A DNA stretch of 64,000 nucleotides from Mucilaginibacter ginsenosidivorax (GTDB taxonomy: Bacteria; Bacteroidota; Bacteroidia; Sphingobacteriales; Sphingobacteriaceae), in NCBI RefSeq assembly GCF_007971525.1, contig NZ_CP042437.1, positions 7,440,001 through 7,504,000 on the forward strand, written 5' to 3'. The notes below the pieces were generated by a model. That model worked only from the letters and a program-made list of their open reading frames with translations. It did no database searches and was not told the origin of the DNA. Each line of letters begins with the position of its first letter. Position 1 is the stretch's first letter. Made by a program: the position numbers and the translations under genes. Shown in pieces: positions 1 through 6,861 of the stretch.

Positions 1-1
1 C

Positions 2-529
2 TCAGATGTTGACAGCTCTCGTTTATATACGCAACCAGAAGAGGTTTCTTACTCATATGAGCACTTATTAAAAGTGAGCCCACGTTTTACTGTGGCTGCT
101 GCTTTTGGTAACGTCCATGGCGTTTACAAACCAGGCAACGTTAAATTACAGCCGGTTATTTTGCATAACTCACAAGAGTATGTAAAACAAAAATTCAACT
201 TAGCCGAAGAAAAACCCATCAACTTTGTATTCCACGGCGGTTCTGGTTCAAGCCAGGAAGAAATCCGTGAGGCCATTTCATACGGCGCGGTTAAAATGAA
301 CATTGATACCGATATGCAATGGGCATACTGGGAAGGTATTAAAGATTACTATAAATCAAAAGAAGGTTACCTGCAATCGCAAATTGGCAGCCCTGATGGC
401 GAAGATTCTCCAAACAAAAAATATTACGATCCGCGCGTATGGTTACGCAAAGGCGAAGAGAATTTTGTAAAAAGACTTGCAGCGGCTTTTGAAGATCTTA
501 ATTGTATCGATGCCACCAGCAAACTATAA
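2..529 (+). CDS. fbaA: Class II fructose-bisphosphate aldolase, C-terminal part (5' end outside window)
   Basis: Glycolytic/gluconeogenic zinc aldolase that splits fructose 1,6-bisphosphate into DHAP and glyceraldehyde 3-phosphate. The reading frame is open from base 2, so the gene begins before the window and only about the last 175 codons are present. Visible family signatures are AAFGNVHGVYKPGNVKL (contains a zinc-ligand His), FHGGSGSS (a zinc-ligand His and the phosphate-binding Gly/Ser loop) and VKMNIDTDMQWAYW (the NxDTD substrate-binding segment). The C-terminus, with YDPRVWLRKGE near the end, is that of the long yeast/E. coli FbaA type, not the short GatY/KbaY type. The first internal Met (base 74) is not the true start because homology continues upstream. 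A strong terminator follows. Confidence 0.93.
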   Translation, partial: SDVDSSRLYTQPEEVSYSYEHLLKVSPRFTVAAAFGNVHGVYKPGNVKLQPVILHNSQEYVKQKFNLAEEKPINFVFHGGSGSSQEEIREAISYGAVKMNIDTDMQWAYWEGIKDYYKSKEGYLQSQIGSPDGEDSPNKKYYDPRVWLRKGEENFVKRLAAAFEDLNCIDATSKL

Positions 530-550
530 ATAACCAATTTTAAAACTATT

Positions 551-583
551 AAAGCGCCGGTGCAACAAATGTACCGGCGCTTT
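551..583 (+). terminator. Rho-independent terminator of fbaA
   Basis: An 11-bp perfect GC-rich stem (AAAGCGCCGGT at 551-561 with ACCGGCGCTTT at 573-583), two further weaker pairs and a 7-nt loop, followed by TTTGTTGTTT. It lies 22 nt after the fbaA stop. Confidence 0.85.
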
Positions 584-622
584 GTTGTTTAGCCAAAATG
601 ATCACTAAGTAACATCTACGAA

Positions 623-1132
623 ATGGCTAAGGCAAAAAAAAAGAAAAAAAATCTGTTTGAAAGGTTTGCCAACTGGGCAACTATCGCTACCGGAAGTTCC
701 GCTGCCTTTATAGGCGCTGTGGCCATCATCATTGTATGGGGCGTAACAGGTCCAATTTTTCAGTACTCCAATACCTGGCAGCTTATCATTAACACAGGTA
801 CAACAATAGTTACCTTTTTGATGGTTTTTTTGATCCAAAAATCACAAAATAAAGATTCAAAAGCCATACATTTAAAGCTGAATGAATTGCTGGCTTCGCA
901 CCAGGGCGCAAGTAACCGGATGGTTGATATTGAAGATTTAAATGAACAGGAGCTTGATCAACTGCACAAGTTTTATGTACAACTATCTGACCTTGCCGAA
1001 CTGGAAGATGATATCACGTGCACGCACTCTATTGATGCCGCGGCCGCAAATCATAACAGCAAATTAGAGCACCTTAAAACGAGTACACATTACACCAATG
1101 CCGTCGAAAACAGAAGTAAAAAAAGTAATTGA
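623..1132 (+). CDS. Low-affinity iron permease family small membrane protein
   Basis: A 169-residue protein with a very basic N-terminus (MAKAKKKKK), then two predicted membrane helices (about residues 22-45 and 50-75) and a charged cytoplasmic tail. The run FERFANWATIATGSSAAF with the following IVWGVTGPIF and VTFLMVFLIQKSQNKD is typical of the Fet4-like low-affinity iron permease family (PF04120), which in bacteria is reduced to this two-helix unit. Iron transport has been shown for the fungal members; transport by the short bacterial forms is only inferred from the family name. The 3' end overlaps the next gene by 35 nt in a different frame, suggesting translational coupling. Confidence 0.75.
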   Translation: MAKAKKKKKNLFERFANWATIATGSSAAFIGAVAIIIVWGVTGPIFQYSNTWQLIINTGTTIVTFLMVFLIQKSQNKDSKAIHLKLNELLASHQGASNRMVDIEDLNEQELDQLHKFYVQLSDLAELEDDITCTHSIDAAAANHNSKLEHLKTSTHYTNAVENRSKKSN

Positions 1133-1523
1133 ACAGGCCGACTTGGATAAAGCATCAGCTATCAGATATGAAGTGTTTGTTATTGGCCAGGATTGCCCAC
1201 CCGAACTTGAGGTTGAATTTGATGATGAATCCACCCATTTTTTGGCAACGGTAGACGGTGAGCCTGCAGGTGCCTGCCGGTGGAGAAAGACAGATAAAGG
1301 CTATAAGCTGGAACGTTTTGCCGTACTTGAAAAATTCAGAGGGGTGGGTGTAGGTAAGGCTCTTGTAAATGCCGCGCTGGAAGCTTTACCGGCCGATGCA
1401 GATTACGTTTACCTGCATGCACAGGTACAAGCAGCCTCATTATATACAAGGTTCGGTTTTGAGCAGTCGGGGCCGGAGTTTGAAGAAGCTGGGATGAGAC
1501 ATTATAAAATGGTTAAGAAGTAG
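1098..1523 (+). CDS. GNAT family N-acetyltransferase
   Basis: A 141-residue single-domain acetyltransferase that would transfer acetyl from acetyl-CoA to an unidentified amine. The acetyl-CoA pyrophosphate-binding motif A is visible as LEKFRGVGVGKALV (about residues 76-89), preceded by the beta-4 strand LERFAVL and followed by YVYLHAQVQAASLYTRFGF. The N-terminal IRYEVFVIGQDCPPELEVEFD is like the ElaA/YjcF group. The start at 1098 overlaps the preceding gene by 35 nt; no later Met leaves an intact fold. Confidence 0.85.
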   Translation: MPSKTEVKKVIEQADLDKASAIRYEVFVIGQDCPPELEVEFDDESTHFLATVDGEPAGACRWRKTDKGYKLERFAVLEKFRGVGVGKALVNAALEALPADADYVYLHAQVQAASLYTRFGFEQSGPEFEEAGMRHYKMVKK

Positions 1524-1547
1524 ATTTCAGGATAGTAATGATTGGCC

Positions 1548-1620
1548 TGTCAGTCTGAGCCTGTCGAAGACCCGCGCGGAGAGGCCTTTTCCCACTATGG
1601 TTCGACAAGCTGCCAATGAC
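1548..1620 (+). repeat. Intergenic imperfect inverted repeat (CTGTCGAA / TTCGACAAG type)
   Basis: The gap 1524-1826 holds no gene I can support. Inside it, GAGCCTGTCGAAGACC and GGTTCGACAAGC form an imperfect inverted repeat bounded by TGTCA and TGACA, the general form of dispersed intergenic palindromes seen in Sphingobacteriaceae genomes. The rest of the gap (1621-1826) is AT-rich with no obvious signal. Confidence 0.45.
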
Positions 1621-1826
1621 AAGTCTGTAACTTGCTGGTTATCAGTATTAAAAAATGTCATTTTCAATGCGGTTATTTGCTAAAAGCAAATATCGGTTAC
1701 TCACCATGACAGCCCTTTTTTAACAATCATCCTATATCTCGCAACGAGAAATATCTTTAAATAGATACTCTCAACAACGATTTTTTAATTATGGGGAGTC
1801 GCTGTTTATCTATTACCGGACGTATG

Positions 1827-2597
1827 CTACTCAAACAATTCCTGCTCGTCTGTATAATAAGTTTTTCTCGAGCCTTCTTTCACCTTGATTTCAGCACCTT
1901 TCGGGCTGTGGGTTTTCTTTGAGTTATGGATCAGCATAAAGTCCCGCACTTCACCGTTTATGATATCGGGGTTCGATTTAAGGATCGCCTTTTCCGCATT
2001 TTTTAAAACATCGTGAATGGAATAAGTAAGATCTTTAAGCTTTGCCTCGGGTATTTTGTTGCTTGCCGAAAAAGGGGAGATGCCTGCATGCCACAATATT
2101 TCATCGGCGTACGCATTACCAATACCCCTGATGATCTTTTGATCTAATAGAACGGTTTTTATGTTGGTTTTGGTTTTAATTAACCTTGTTTTTAAAAAAT
2201 CAGCGTCGATTGCCATGGCATCCGGCGATTCTTTTTCTTCAGGGTTTAAAGTGGGGTTTGCAATGCCCTGGAAATCAGTTAGCACCAGGCCACTGCCATC
2301 GGTAAAATGTAATTCGATGATGGGATATTTATTTTCGTTTTTTTTATCAAATAAAAACAACTTACCGTGCAGCATCAGGTGCAGGGCCAGGATATCACCC
2401 TTATCGAACTTTAAATAAAGTTCTTTGCCTTCGCGATACACCTTATCCAGCTTTTGGCCTTCAAGGGTATCCTTTAGTTGCTCATGGCTTACATTAAGCT
2501 TTTTGGCATTAACTATAACAATTTCCTTAACGGTTTTACCGCCAAGTTTTTTATCAAGGTTGTGGCTAAAAGCCTGCAGGTCGGGTAGTTCGGGCAT
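1827..2597 (-). CDS. Fpg/Nei-family DNA glycosylase lacking zinc-finger cysteines
   Basis: Base-excision repair glycosylase/AP lyase of the Fpg/Nei (H2TH) family. I start it at 2597, not the in-frame ATG at 2621, because the family needs Pro as residue 2 and the protein then begins MPELPDLQ. Pro2 and Glu3 (catalytic), a beta-hairpin Lys (EGKELYLKF) and the H2TH segment DQKIIRGIGNAYADEILW are present. The C-terminus, normally a CxxC...CxxC zinc finger, reads SPKGAEIKVKEGSRKTYYTDEQ: all four cysteines are replaced, but the finger outline and the Arg before K-T remain. It is therefore a zincless-finger form, as in eukaryotic NEIL1. Substrate preference cannot be read from the sequence. Confidence 0.85.
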   Translation of the reverse strand: MPELPDLQAFSHNLDKKLGGKTVKEIVIVNAKKLNVSHEQLKDTLEGQKLDKVYREGKELYLKFDKGDILALHLMLHGKLFLFDKKNENKYPIIELHFTDGSGLVLTDFQGIANPTLNPEEKESPDAMAIDADFLKTRLIKTKTNIKTVLLDQKIIRGIGNAYADEILWHAGISPFSASNKIPEAKLKDLTYSIHDVLKNAEKAILKSNPDIINGEVRDFMLIHNSKKTHSPKGAEIKVKEGSRKTYYTDEQELFE

Positions 2598-2623
2598 GGT
2601 GGTTGATGTTTTAAAAATCAAAC

Positions 2624-2631
2624 CAAATATA
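2624..2631 (-). promoter_or_regulatory. Candidate -7 element for the Fpg/Nei gene
   Basis: On the minus strand this reads TATATTTG, a match to the Bacteroidota -7 consensus TAnnTTTG. It would place the transcription start near 2617, downstream of the ATG at 2621, which independently favours the start at 2597. No TTG lies at the usual -33 distance, so the call is tentative. Confidence 0.35.
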
Positions 2632-2644
2632 AAAGGATTAGTTT

Positions 2645-3544
2645 TTAATTTACCAGCTGATTGTCACTTGCCCTGCCAACGCCTACTGTCTCCCGGTACA
2701 TTTGCGGCGATACATCGGCATTGGTTTTAAAAAACCGGCTGAAATAGTATTCGTCTTCATACCCCAGTTCCCATGCAATTTCTTTTACAGGTTTATTGGT
2801 TAAATACAATTCGCGTTTAGCCTCGATGATAATGCGTTCGGCAATCAGGTTACTGATAGTTTTATTAAAATGGCTTTTGGTGATACGGGCAAGCGCCTTT
2901 GCCGAAATGTTGAGCATATCGGCATAGTCACTCGCGCTATGTTTGGTTTTGTAATGTATCTCGATGGCATCCTGCAGGCTTTGTAAAACAAATGGCTCTT
3001 TGTTCACTTTGTCGGGATCCCTGTCCAACGCCTGCTGCTCGGATTTTAGGCGGGATGCCGTGATCAAGAAAATTTTCAGATACGATACCAGGATATCAAA
3101 TTGGGCCATACCCTTGTTTTGCATCTCGGCTTTTACCTGGTTTATTATCATATCAAAGGTAGCCGCGCTGGTGGAGTCGATTTTTATATATGGCGGATGG
3201 TAAATATTATCAAACAGAATGCCGCTGCATGATACTTCTTTATGATGTTTATGGATGCAAAAAAAATCAGGGTGAAACTGGATAGCCGCGCCATTAATAG
3301 CTTGCTCTGTAGAAAGCATGAACGGTTGATAGGGTGTAAACGCCAACAAGTTGTCCTTTTCAAAGCTGTATTCCGAAAAGTCGGATTTTAACCGGCCCGA
3401 TCCTCCTTTTACCCAGATAACCGAAAAATAATTATTACGCTGTAAATGGTCAAAATAGCTGTTATCCTCAAACAAAAAAAGTTTGAAGGCGAGGTTCCCG
3501 GTTAAAGGATCGACCAGGGTAAATGTATTTTGATTGTCGGCCAT
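2645..3544 (-). CDS. AraC family transcriptional regulator
   Basis: A 299-residue regulator with an N-terminal cupin-like sensor region (about 1-170) and a C-terminal double helix-turn-helix of the AraC/XylS type (about 190-285): SAKALARITKSHFNKTISNLI, then PVKEIAWELGYEDEYYFSRFFK, the highly conserved second helix-turn-helix signature. The start at 3544 directly abuts the stop of the upstream PNPOx-like gene, so it is the last gene of a unit also encoding that protein, a DUF1348 protein and probably the AhpD-like protein. It may control that unit; no operator was identified. Confidence 0.9.
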   Translation of the reverse strand: MADNQNTFTLVDPLTGNLAFKLFLFEDNSYFDHLQRNNYFSVIWVKGGSGRLKSDFSEYSFEKDNLLAFTPYQPFMLSTEQAINGAAIQFHPDFFCIHKHHKEVSCSGILFDNIYHPPYIKIDSTSAATFDMIINQVKAEMQNKGMAQFDILVSYLKIFLITASRLKSEQQALDRDPDKVNKEPFVLQSLQDAIEIHYKTKHSASDYADMLNISAKALARITKSHFNKTISNLIAERIIIEAKRELYLTNKPVKEIAWELGYEDEYYFSRFFKTNADVSPQMYRETVGVGRASDNQLVN

Positions 3545-4159
3545 TTATTTTGATGCTAATTGTGCTTTAAGTGCCTGGTTTTCGGCTCTTAATTTATTGA
3601 TATATTCGTGTTGGGCTGCAAACTCATGTTGAATCTCCTCAAGGGTGTATCTTGAGGTGATATGTTGTGGGCAGTTCCAGTCGTAAGCTTTTACCTTTAA
3701 CAGGATGATTCTTTCGGGCTTAAATTTATAATCGGGCAGGTTTAGCTTATCATACAATTCGGCATTATTTTCGATATCTAAAATACTCGCTTCTGCAAAA
3801 ATCTTAAGCCGGGCTTTTGCAGCCTGATCTAACAGGAATAAAGCTACCTTATTATGGGTAGCCAAATTACCTGCGGATATGTATTGTTTGTTTCCTCCAA
3901 AATCAATAAAGCCAAGGGTTTCATGATCCAAAACCTTTAAAAAGCCTTTAGGCCCACCGCGAAACTGTATATAAGGGTACCCGCTTTCGCTGATAGTTGA
4001 CATGTAAAAATTATCCTGCTGGCTTATAAAATCCTCCTCACTTTCGGTAAAGCCATCTGTGTATTTAAATTCCTGTTGCCGTGCATAACCGACCCGGCTG
4101 CCGTATCGTTCCTGGAAACCCTTTACGGCGTCGGTAAATGCAATTTGTGCATAATTCAT
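3545..4159 (-). CDS. Pyridoxamine 5'-phosphate oxidase-like flavin-binding protein
   Basis: A 204-residue split-barrel protein of the PNPOx-like flavin-binding superfamily. The core is FISQQDNFYMSTISESGYPYIQFRGGPKGFLKVLD, then LGFIDFGGNKQYISAGNLATHNKVALFLLDQ, a layout typical of FMN-binding split barrels. The C-terminus (about 170-204) is predicted coiled coil (LEEIQHEFAAQHEYINKLRAE). The enzyme activity is unknown; relatives reduce small molecules or bind flavin/heme. It lies 11 nt after the DUF1348 gene and directly abuts the AraC gene. Confidence 0.82.
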   Translation of the reverse strand: MNYAQIAFTDAVKGFQERYGSRVGYARQQEFKYTDGFTESEEDFISQQDNFYMSTISESGYPYIQFRGGPKGFLKVLDHETLGFIDFGGNKQYISAGNLATHNKVALFLLDQAAKARLKIFAEASILDIENNAELYDKLNLPDYKFKPERIILLKVKAYDWNCPQHITSRYTLEEIQHEFAAQHEYINKLRAENQALKAQLASK

Positions 4160-4170
4160 GATCTTAGCTT

Positions 4171-4590
4171 TTAAAACAGTTTTCTGTCGGCTTCGGCAAT
4201 AGGCATATCATTGATGCTGGCAAAACGTTTTTGCATGTAGCCGTTCTCATCAAATTCCCAAAGTTCGTTGCCATAGCTGCGGTACCACTGCCCGGTATGG
4301 TCATGCCATTCATACTCAAACCTTACGGCCATCCGGTTTTCGCGGAACCCCCAAAGTTCTTTCTTTAATTTGTAATCCAGTTCTTTCTCCCATTTCCGGG
4401 TTAAAAACTGTTTAACTTCTTCGCGGCCATTTATAAAATCGGTGCGGTTACGCCATTCGGTATCAATGGTATAGGCAAGGCTCACCTTTTCAGGATCGCG
4501 GGTGTTCCAGGCATCCTCGGCAGCCTGCACCTTCTGCTGCGCTGTTTCTATGTTAAAAGGAGGGAGGGGATATCGCTTATTTTCCATCAT
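4171..4590 (-). CDS. DUF1348 / SnoaL-like (NTF2-fold) protein
   Basis: A 139-residue NTF2-fold protein of the DUF1348 type. Signature segments are AAEDAWNTRDPEKVSLAYT, TEWRNRTDFINGREE, RVRFEYEWHD-like MAVRFEYEWHDHTGQWYRS, and YGNELWEFDENGYMQKRFASIND near the end. No catalytic role is established for the family. Two adjacent Met codons (MM) leave the exact start ambiguous by one residue. It lies 11 nt upstream of the PNPOx-like gene, so the two are co-transcribed. Confidence 0.82.
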   Translation of the reverse strand: MMENKRYPLPPFNIETAQQKVQAAEDAWNTRDPEKVSLAYTIDTEWRNRTDFINGREEVKQFLTRKWEKELDYKLKKELWGFRENRMAVRFEYEWHDHTGQWYRSYGNELWEFDENGYMQKRFASINDMPIAEADRKLF

Positions 4591-4625
4591 GAAGTTGTTT
4601 TAAAGTTGATAAAAGTAGTGAAACA

Positions 4626-4769
4626 GAATCAAGAGTCAAGAGTCAAGAATCAAGATGAAAAAAAAATGAACCTGTCTTAATTCTTGATTCTTGCCTCTTG
4701 ATTCTTTTTATCATGCAAAAAAATATTTGAAGCTGTCTTAATTCTTGACTCTTAATTCTTGATTCTTTT
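4626..4769. repeat. Cluster of short direct and inverted repeats (TCAAGAATCAAGA family)
   Basis: At 4626-4657 the heptamer-like unit (AGAGTCA/AGAATCA) is repeated in tandem. At 4675-4709 and 4736-4769 the reverse-complement form (TTCTTGATTCTTG, TTCTTGACTCTTAATTC) occurs twice. The copies can pair into a long imperfect hairpin between the AhpD-like and DUF1348 genes, so it may reduce read-through from the upstream gene. Confidence 0.7.
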
Positions 4770-4771
4770 TA

Positions 4772-5326
4772 TTAAGCTTCGACAGAATTATAAGCGTTTA
4801 CAACAGGGAAATCGATGTCGGTTTTGGCGGTATTGTTAAAATAGTTGGTCAGAACATTTAATGCCACGTGACCAACAATTTCACCTATTTCACCATCAGT
4901 AAAGCCAGCGGCCTTTATTGCTTCAACGTCGGCATTATTTACCAGGCCCTGTTTTGCTGTTAATATGGTTGCAAATTGCAAAGCCGCAGCTGTTTTAGCA
5001 TCATGGCTATTCGCGTTACGGGCATCGGTTAAAGTTGCAGCGTCAATATGTGCCAGCTTTTCGCCAATATAAGTATGTGCGGATAAACAGTAATCACAAT
5101 TATTTTTTTCGGATACAGCCATGGCCAACAACTCACCGGTTTTTGCACCAAGCTTGCCATGTGCTAATGCGCCGCTAAGGTTCAGGTAACCTTCTAATAA
5201 GGCTGGCGAATTGCCCATGGTGCGCATCATATTAGGTACAACACCCAATTTGCTTTGTATAGCAGTAAATAATTCTTTGGTTTTGCCTGTTGCTTCGTCA
5301 GGACTTAATGCTTTTAAACGTGCCAT
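4772..5326 (-). CDS. Carboxymuconolactone decarboxylase / AhpD-like peroxidase family protein
   Basis: A 184-residue all-helical CMD-domain protein. The redox motif CDYCLSAH (about residues 79-86, CxxCxxxH) of AhpD-type alkylhydroperoxidases is complete, with the preceding ELLAMAVSEKNNCDYC helix. The N-terminus KTKELFTAIQSKLGVVPNMMRTMGNSPALLEGYL matches the peroxidase-related subgroup. A role in peroxide removal is inferred from the motif. It heads the minus-strand unit with DUF1348, PNPOx-like and AraC genes, separated from them by the repeat cluster. Confidence 0.88.
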   Translation of the reverse strand: MARLKALSPDEATGKTKELFTAIQSKLGVVPNMMRTMGNSPALLEGYLNLSGALAHGKLGAKTGELLAMAVSEKNNCDYCLSAHTYIGEKLAHIDAATLTDARNANSHDAKTAAALQFATILTAKQGLVNNADVEAIKAAGFTDGEIGEIVGHVALNVLTNYFNNTAKTDIDFPVVNAYNSVEA

Positions 5327-5496
5327 TGTAGTATGTTTTTTTGTTTGTCGTTATTGACATTACAAAAGTGCACACAGCGGCAAAGCTATAACATGGATGA
5401 ATTTCGTTAGTAGATGGATAATTTTCCCAACTGCGTTTTTTTGCGCAAAGAGGCAAAGCCGCAATGGTTTTGTTACTTCCTGTTAAACAATGGCTT

Positions 5497-6543
5497 CTAT
5501 AATAAAAAGTTCTTGTACCTTTTTGCAGCAGCTTCCAAAGCTTTGCCTTGTGTTTTTTTGAAATCGCCAAACAAGTTGTAGGTGATAGCAACATCATTTG
5601 TTTTAATTGCCCGCTTCCAGTTACCAACAACCTGGTAGTCCATCACTATTACCGGATCGAAAATTAGATGACGGGCTTGCTCCCTGTATCGGGGCGCAAC
5701 CAGGGCATCACGATCTTTATAAGCTATGGCAAATTCGTCAAACGCGGGAAGCAAATACACTTTATTTTTAGTTGGGGTAGTTGCTGTGCGATCTGGCATC
5801 CAATAGGTTTTTCCTTCAATCAATTCGCTTATTAATTCCCCTTTTATATGCTCCAGGCCAATACCTGCATCTGCAATGGTAAGCCCCGACCAGTTGGCGA
5901 AATCGTGAACGGTAGCGGGGCCGCGGGTATTAAAAAAGCCTCCCGCCAATTTTCTCAGCGCTTCGTCATGGGTTAGCAATGGGGTTGCCGGTGCCCGCTC
6001 GTCAAGCAAGGCGTAAGTAAATTGTTTGCCAACGCGACCACCGCTGCAAATAACGCCGTCAAGCTCGGCATTCATCAGTAATAGAGTGAAGCGTAAATCG
6101 TCGGTTGGGATATGATCTCTGTTCAGCGCGTCAGTTAGCTCTGCCCTGGTGAGTTGTTTATTACCCTGCATGTTTTTTATAAATACATTATTAGCTTTAT
6201 TGAATACGATAGCATTTAATTCAAATTTTTTGTACATCCCGGAGTTAATGGCATGTATGCGCGGGGCAGTAAGCGCCAGGAGCCAACGAATATCTGCGGG
6301 CGCAACAAAATGCCAGGTAGGCCTCAGCAAATGTGTACGTAATATACGTCCATCGGTAATTGCCTGCTCAACAACGCTTTCATTTGCCGATGCCATACGT
6401 ATCCCTAAAGCCCATTTAGCCCCGGCGTAATCCTGGGCCTGCATGGCCAGCATGTTTTTAACAACATCCTCCGGGTTGCCGAAAACTGGGTTGCTAATGT
6501 ACTGGTTATACATTCGCAGCCGGGCTAATGGGTTATCTTTCAT
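5497..6543 (-). CDS. AlkZ-like winged-helix DNA glycosylase (HTH_42 family)
   Basis: A 348-residue protein of the winged-helix DNA-binding family that includes AlkZ and YcaQ, bacterial glycosylases acting on bulky alkylated bases or interstrand crosslinks. The functional Q-x-Q motif appears as MQAQDYAGAKWALGIR (Gln35 and Gln37), as in the AlkZ branch. Further family segments are RTHLLRPTWHFVAPADIRWLLALTAPR, GVICSGG, FFNTRGPATVHDFANWSGL and VYLLPAFDEFAIAYKDR. The biosynthetic self-resistance type is less likely because no antibiotic cluster is nearby; general alkylation repair is inferred. Confidence 0.85.
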   Translation of the reverse strand: MKDNPLARLRMYNQYISNPVFGNPEDVVKNMLAMQAQDYAGAKWALGIRMASANESVVEQAITDGRILRTHLLRPTWHFVAPADIRWLLALTAPRIHAINSGMYKKFELNAIVFNKANNVFIKNMQGNKQLTRAELTDALNRDHIPTDDLRFTLLLMNAELDGVICSGGRVGKQFTYALLDERAPATPLLTHDEALRKLAGGFFNTRGPATVHDFANWSGLTIADAGIGLEHIKGELISELIEGKTYWMPDRTATTPTKNKVYLLPAFDEFAIAYKDRDALVAPRYREQARHLIFDPVIVMDYQVVGNWKRAIKTNDVAITYNLFGDFKKTQGKALEAAAKRYKNFLL

Positions 6544-6624
6544 AGATAGTATTTGAGTTATATTGTAAATTTATCAGGCCTTAATGACAAAGGCATGTCA
6601 GTAGCAATAATTTATTATAAGTAA

Positions 6625-6768
6625 ATGAAAAACATTAACTCATCGTATTTAGCAACAGGTATTGCAATAGGCGTGGCCCTGGGCATAGCGCTTCACGACA
6701 TTGCTATAGGTATATCATTGGGCATTGCAGTTGGCCTGGCGTTTAGCGCACAAAAACAGGAAAGATGA
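6625..6768 (+). CDS. 47-residue glycine-rich membrane peptide
   Basis: ATG at 6625, TGA at 6766-6768. The peptide begins MKNINSSYLATGIAIG and is dominated by a single hydrophobic stretch with repeated small residues (GIAIGVALGIALHDIAIGIS), a glycine-zipper pattern, then a short basic tail. It reads as one membrane helix or hairpin. It stands alone, divergent from the AlkZ-like gene, followed by a hairpin. I know no function; the evidence for coding is the clean hydrophobic pattern and isolated position. Confidence 0.6.
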   Translation: MKNINSSYLATGIAIGVALGIALHDIAIGISLGIAVGLAFSAQKQER

Positions 6769-6789
6769 TTATAGTATTGATAAACAAAA

Positions 6790-6814
6790 AACGTGATACT
6801 ATATGCATCACGTT
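6790..6814. terminator. Hairpin between the small peptide gene and the convergent Wzi-like gene
   Basis: A perfect 8-bp stem AACGTGAT (6790-6797) / ATCACGTT (6807-6814) with a 9-nt loop between two converging genes. There is no long T-run, so it is a weak terminator candidate. Confidence 0.4.
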
Positions 6815-6861
6815 GTAAAATATATCTTCGAAAAAATCCCGTAAATCTGGCTTAATCCTGT

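Noticed and set aside
5298..5630. Open frame of 110 codons on the minus strand between the AhpD-like and AlkZ-like genes
   Set aside because: It overlaps the AlkZ-like gene end and the AhpD-like start in another frame, has no domain signature and a composition unlike a protein; treated as chance.
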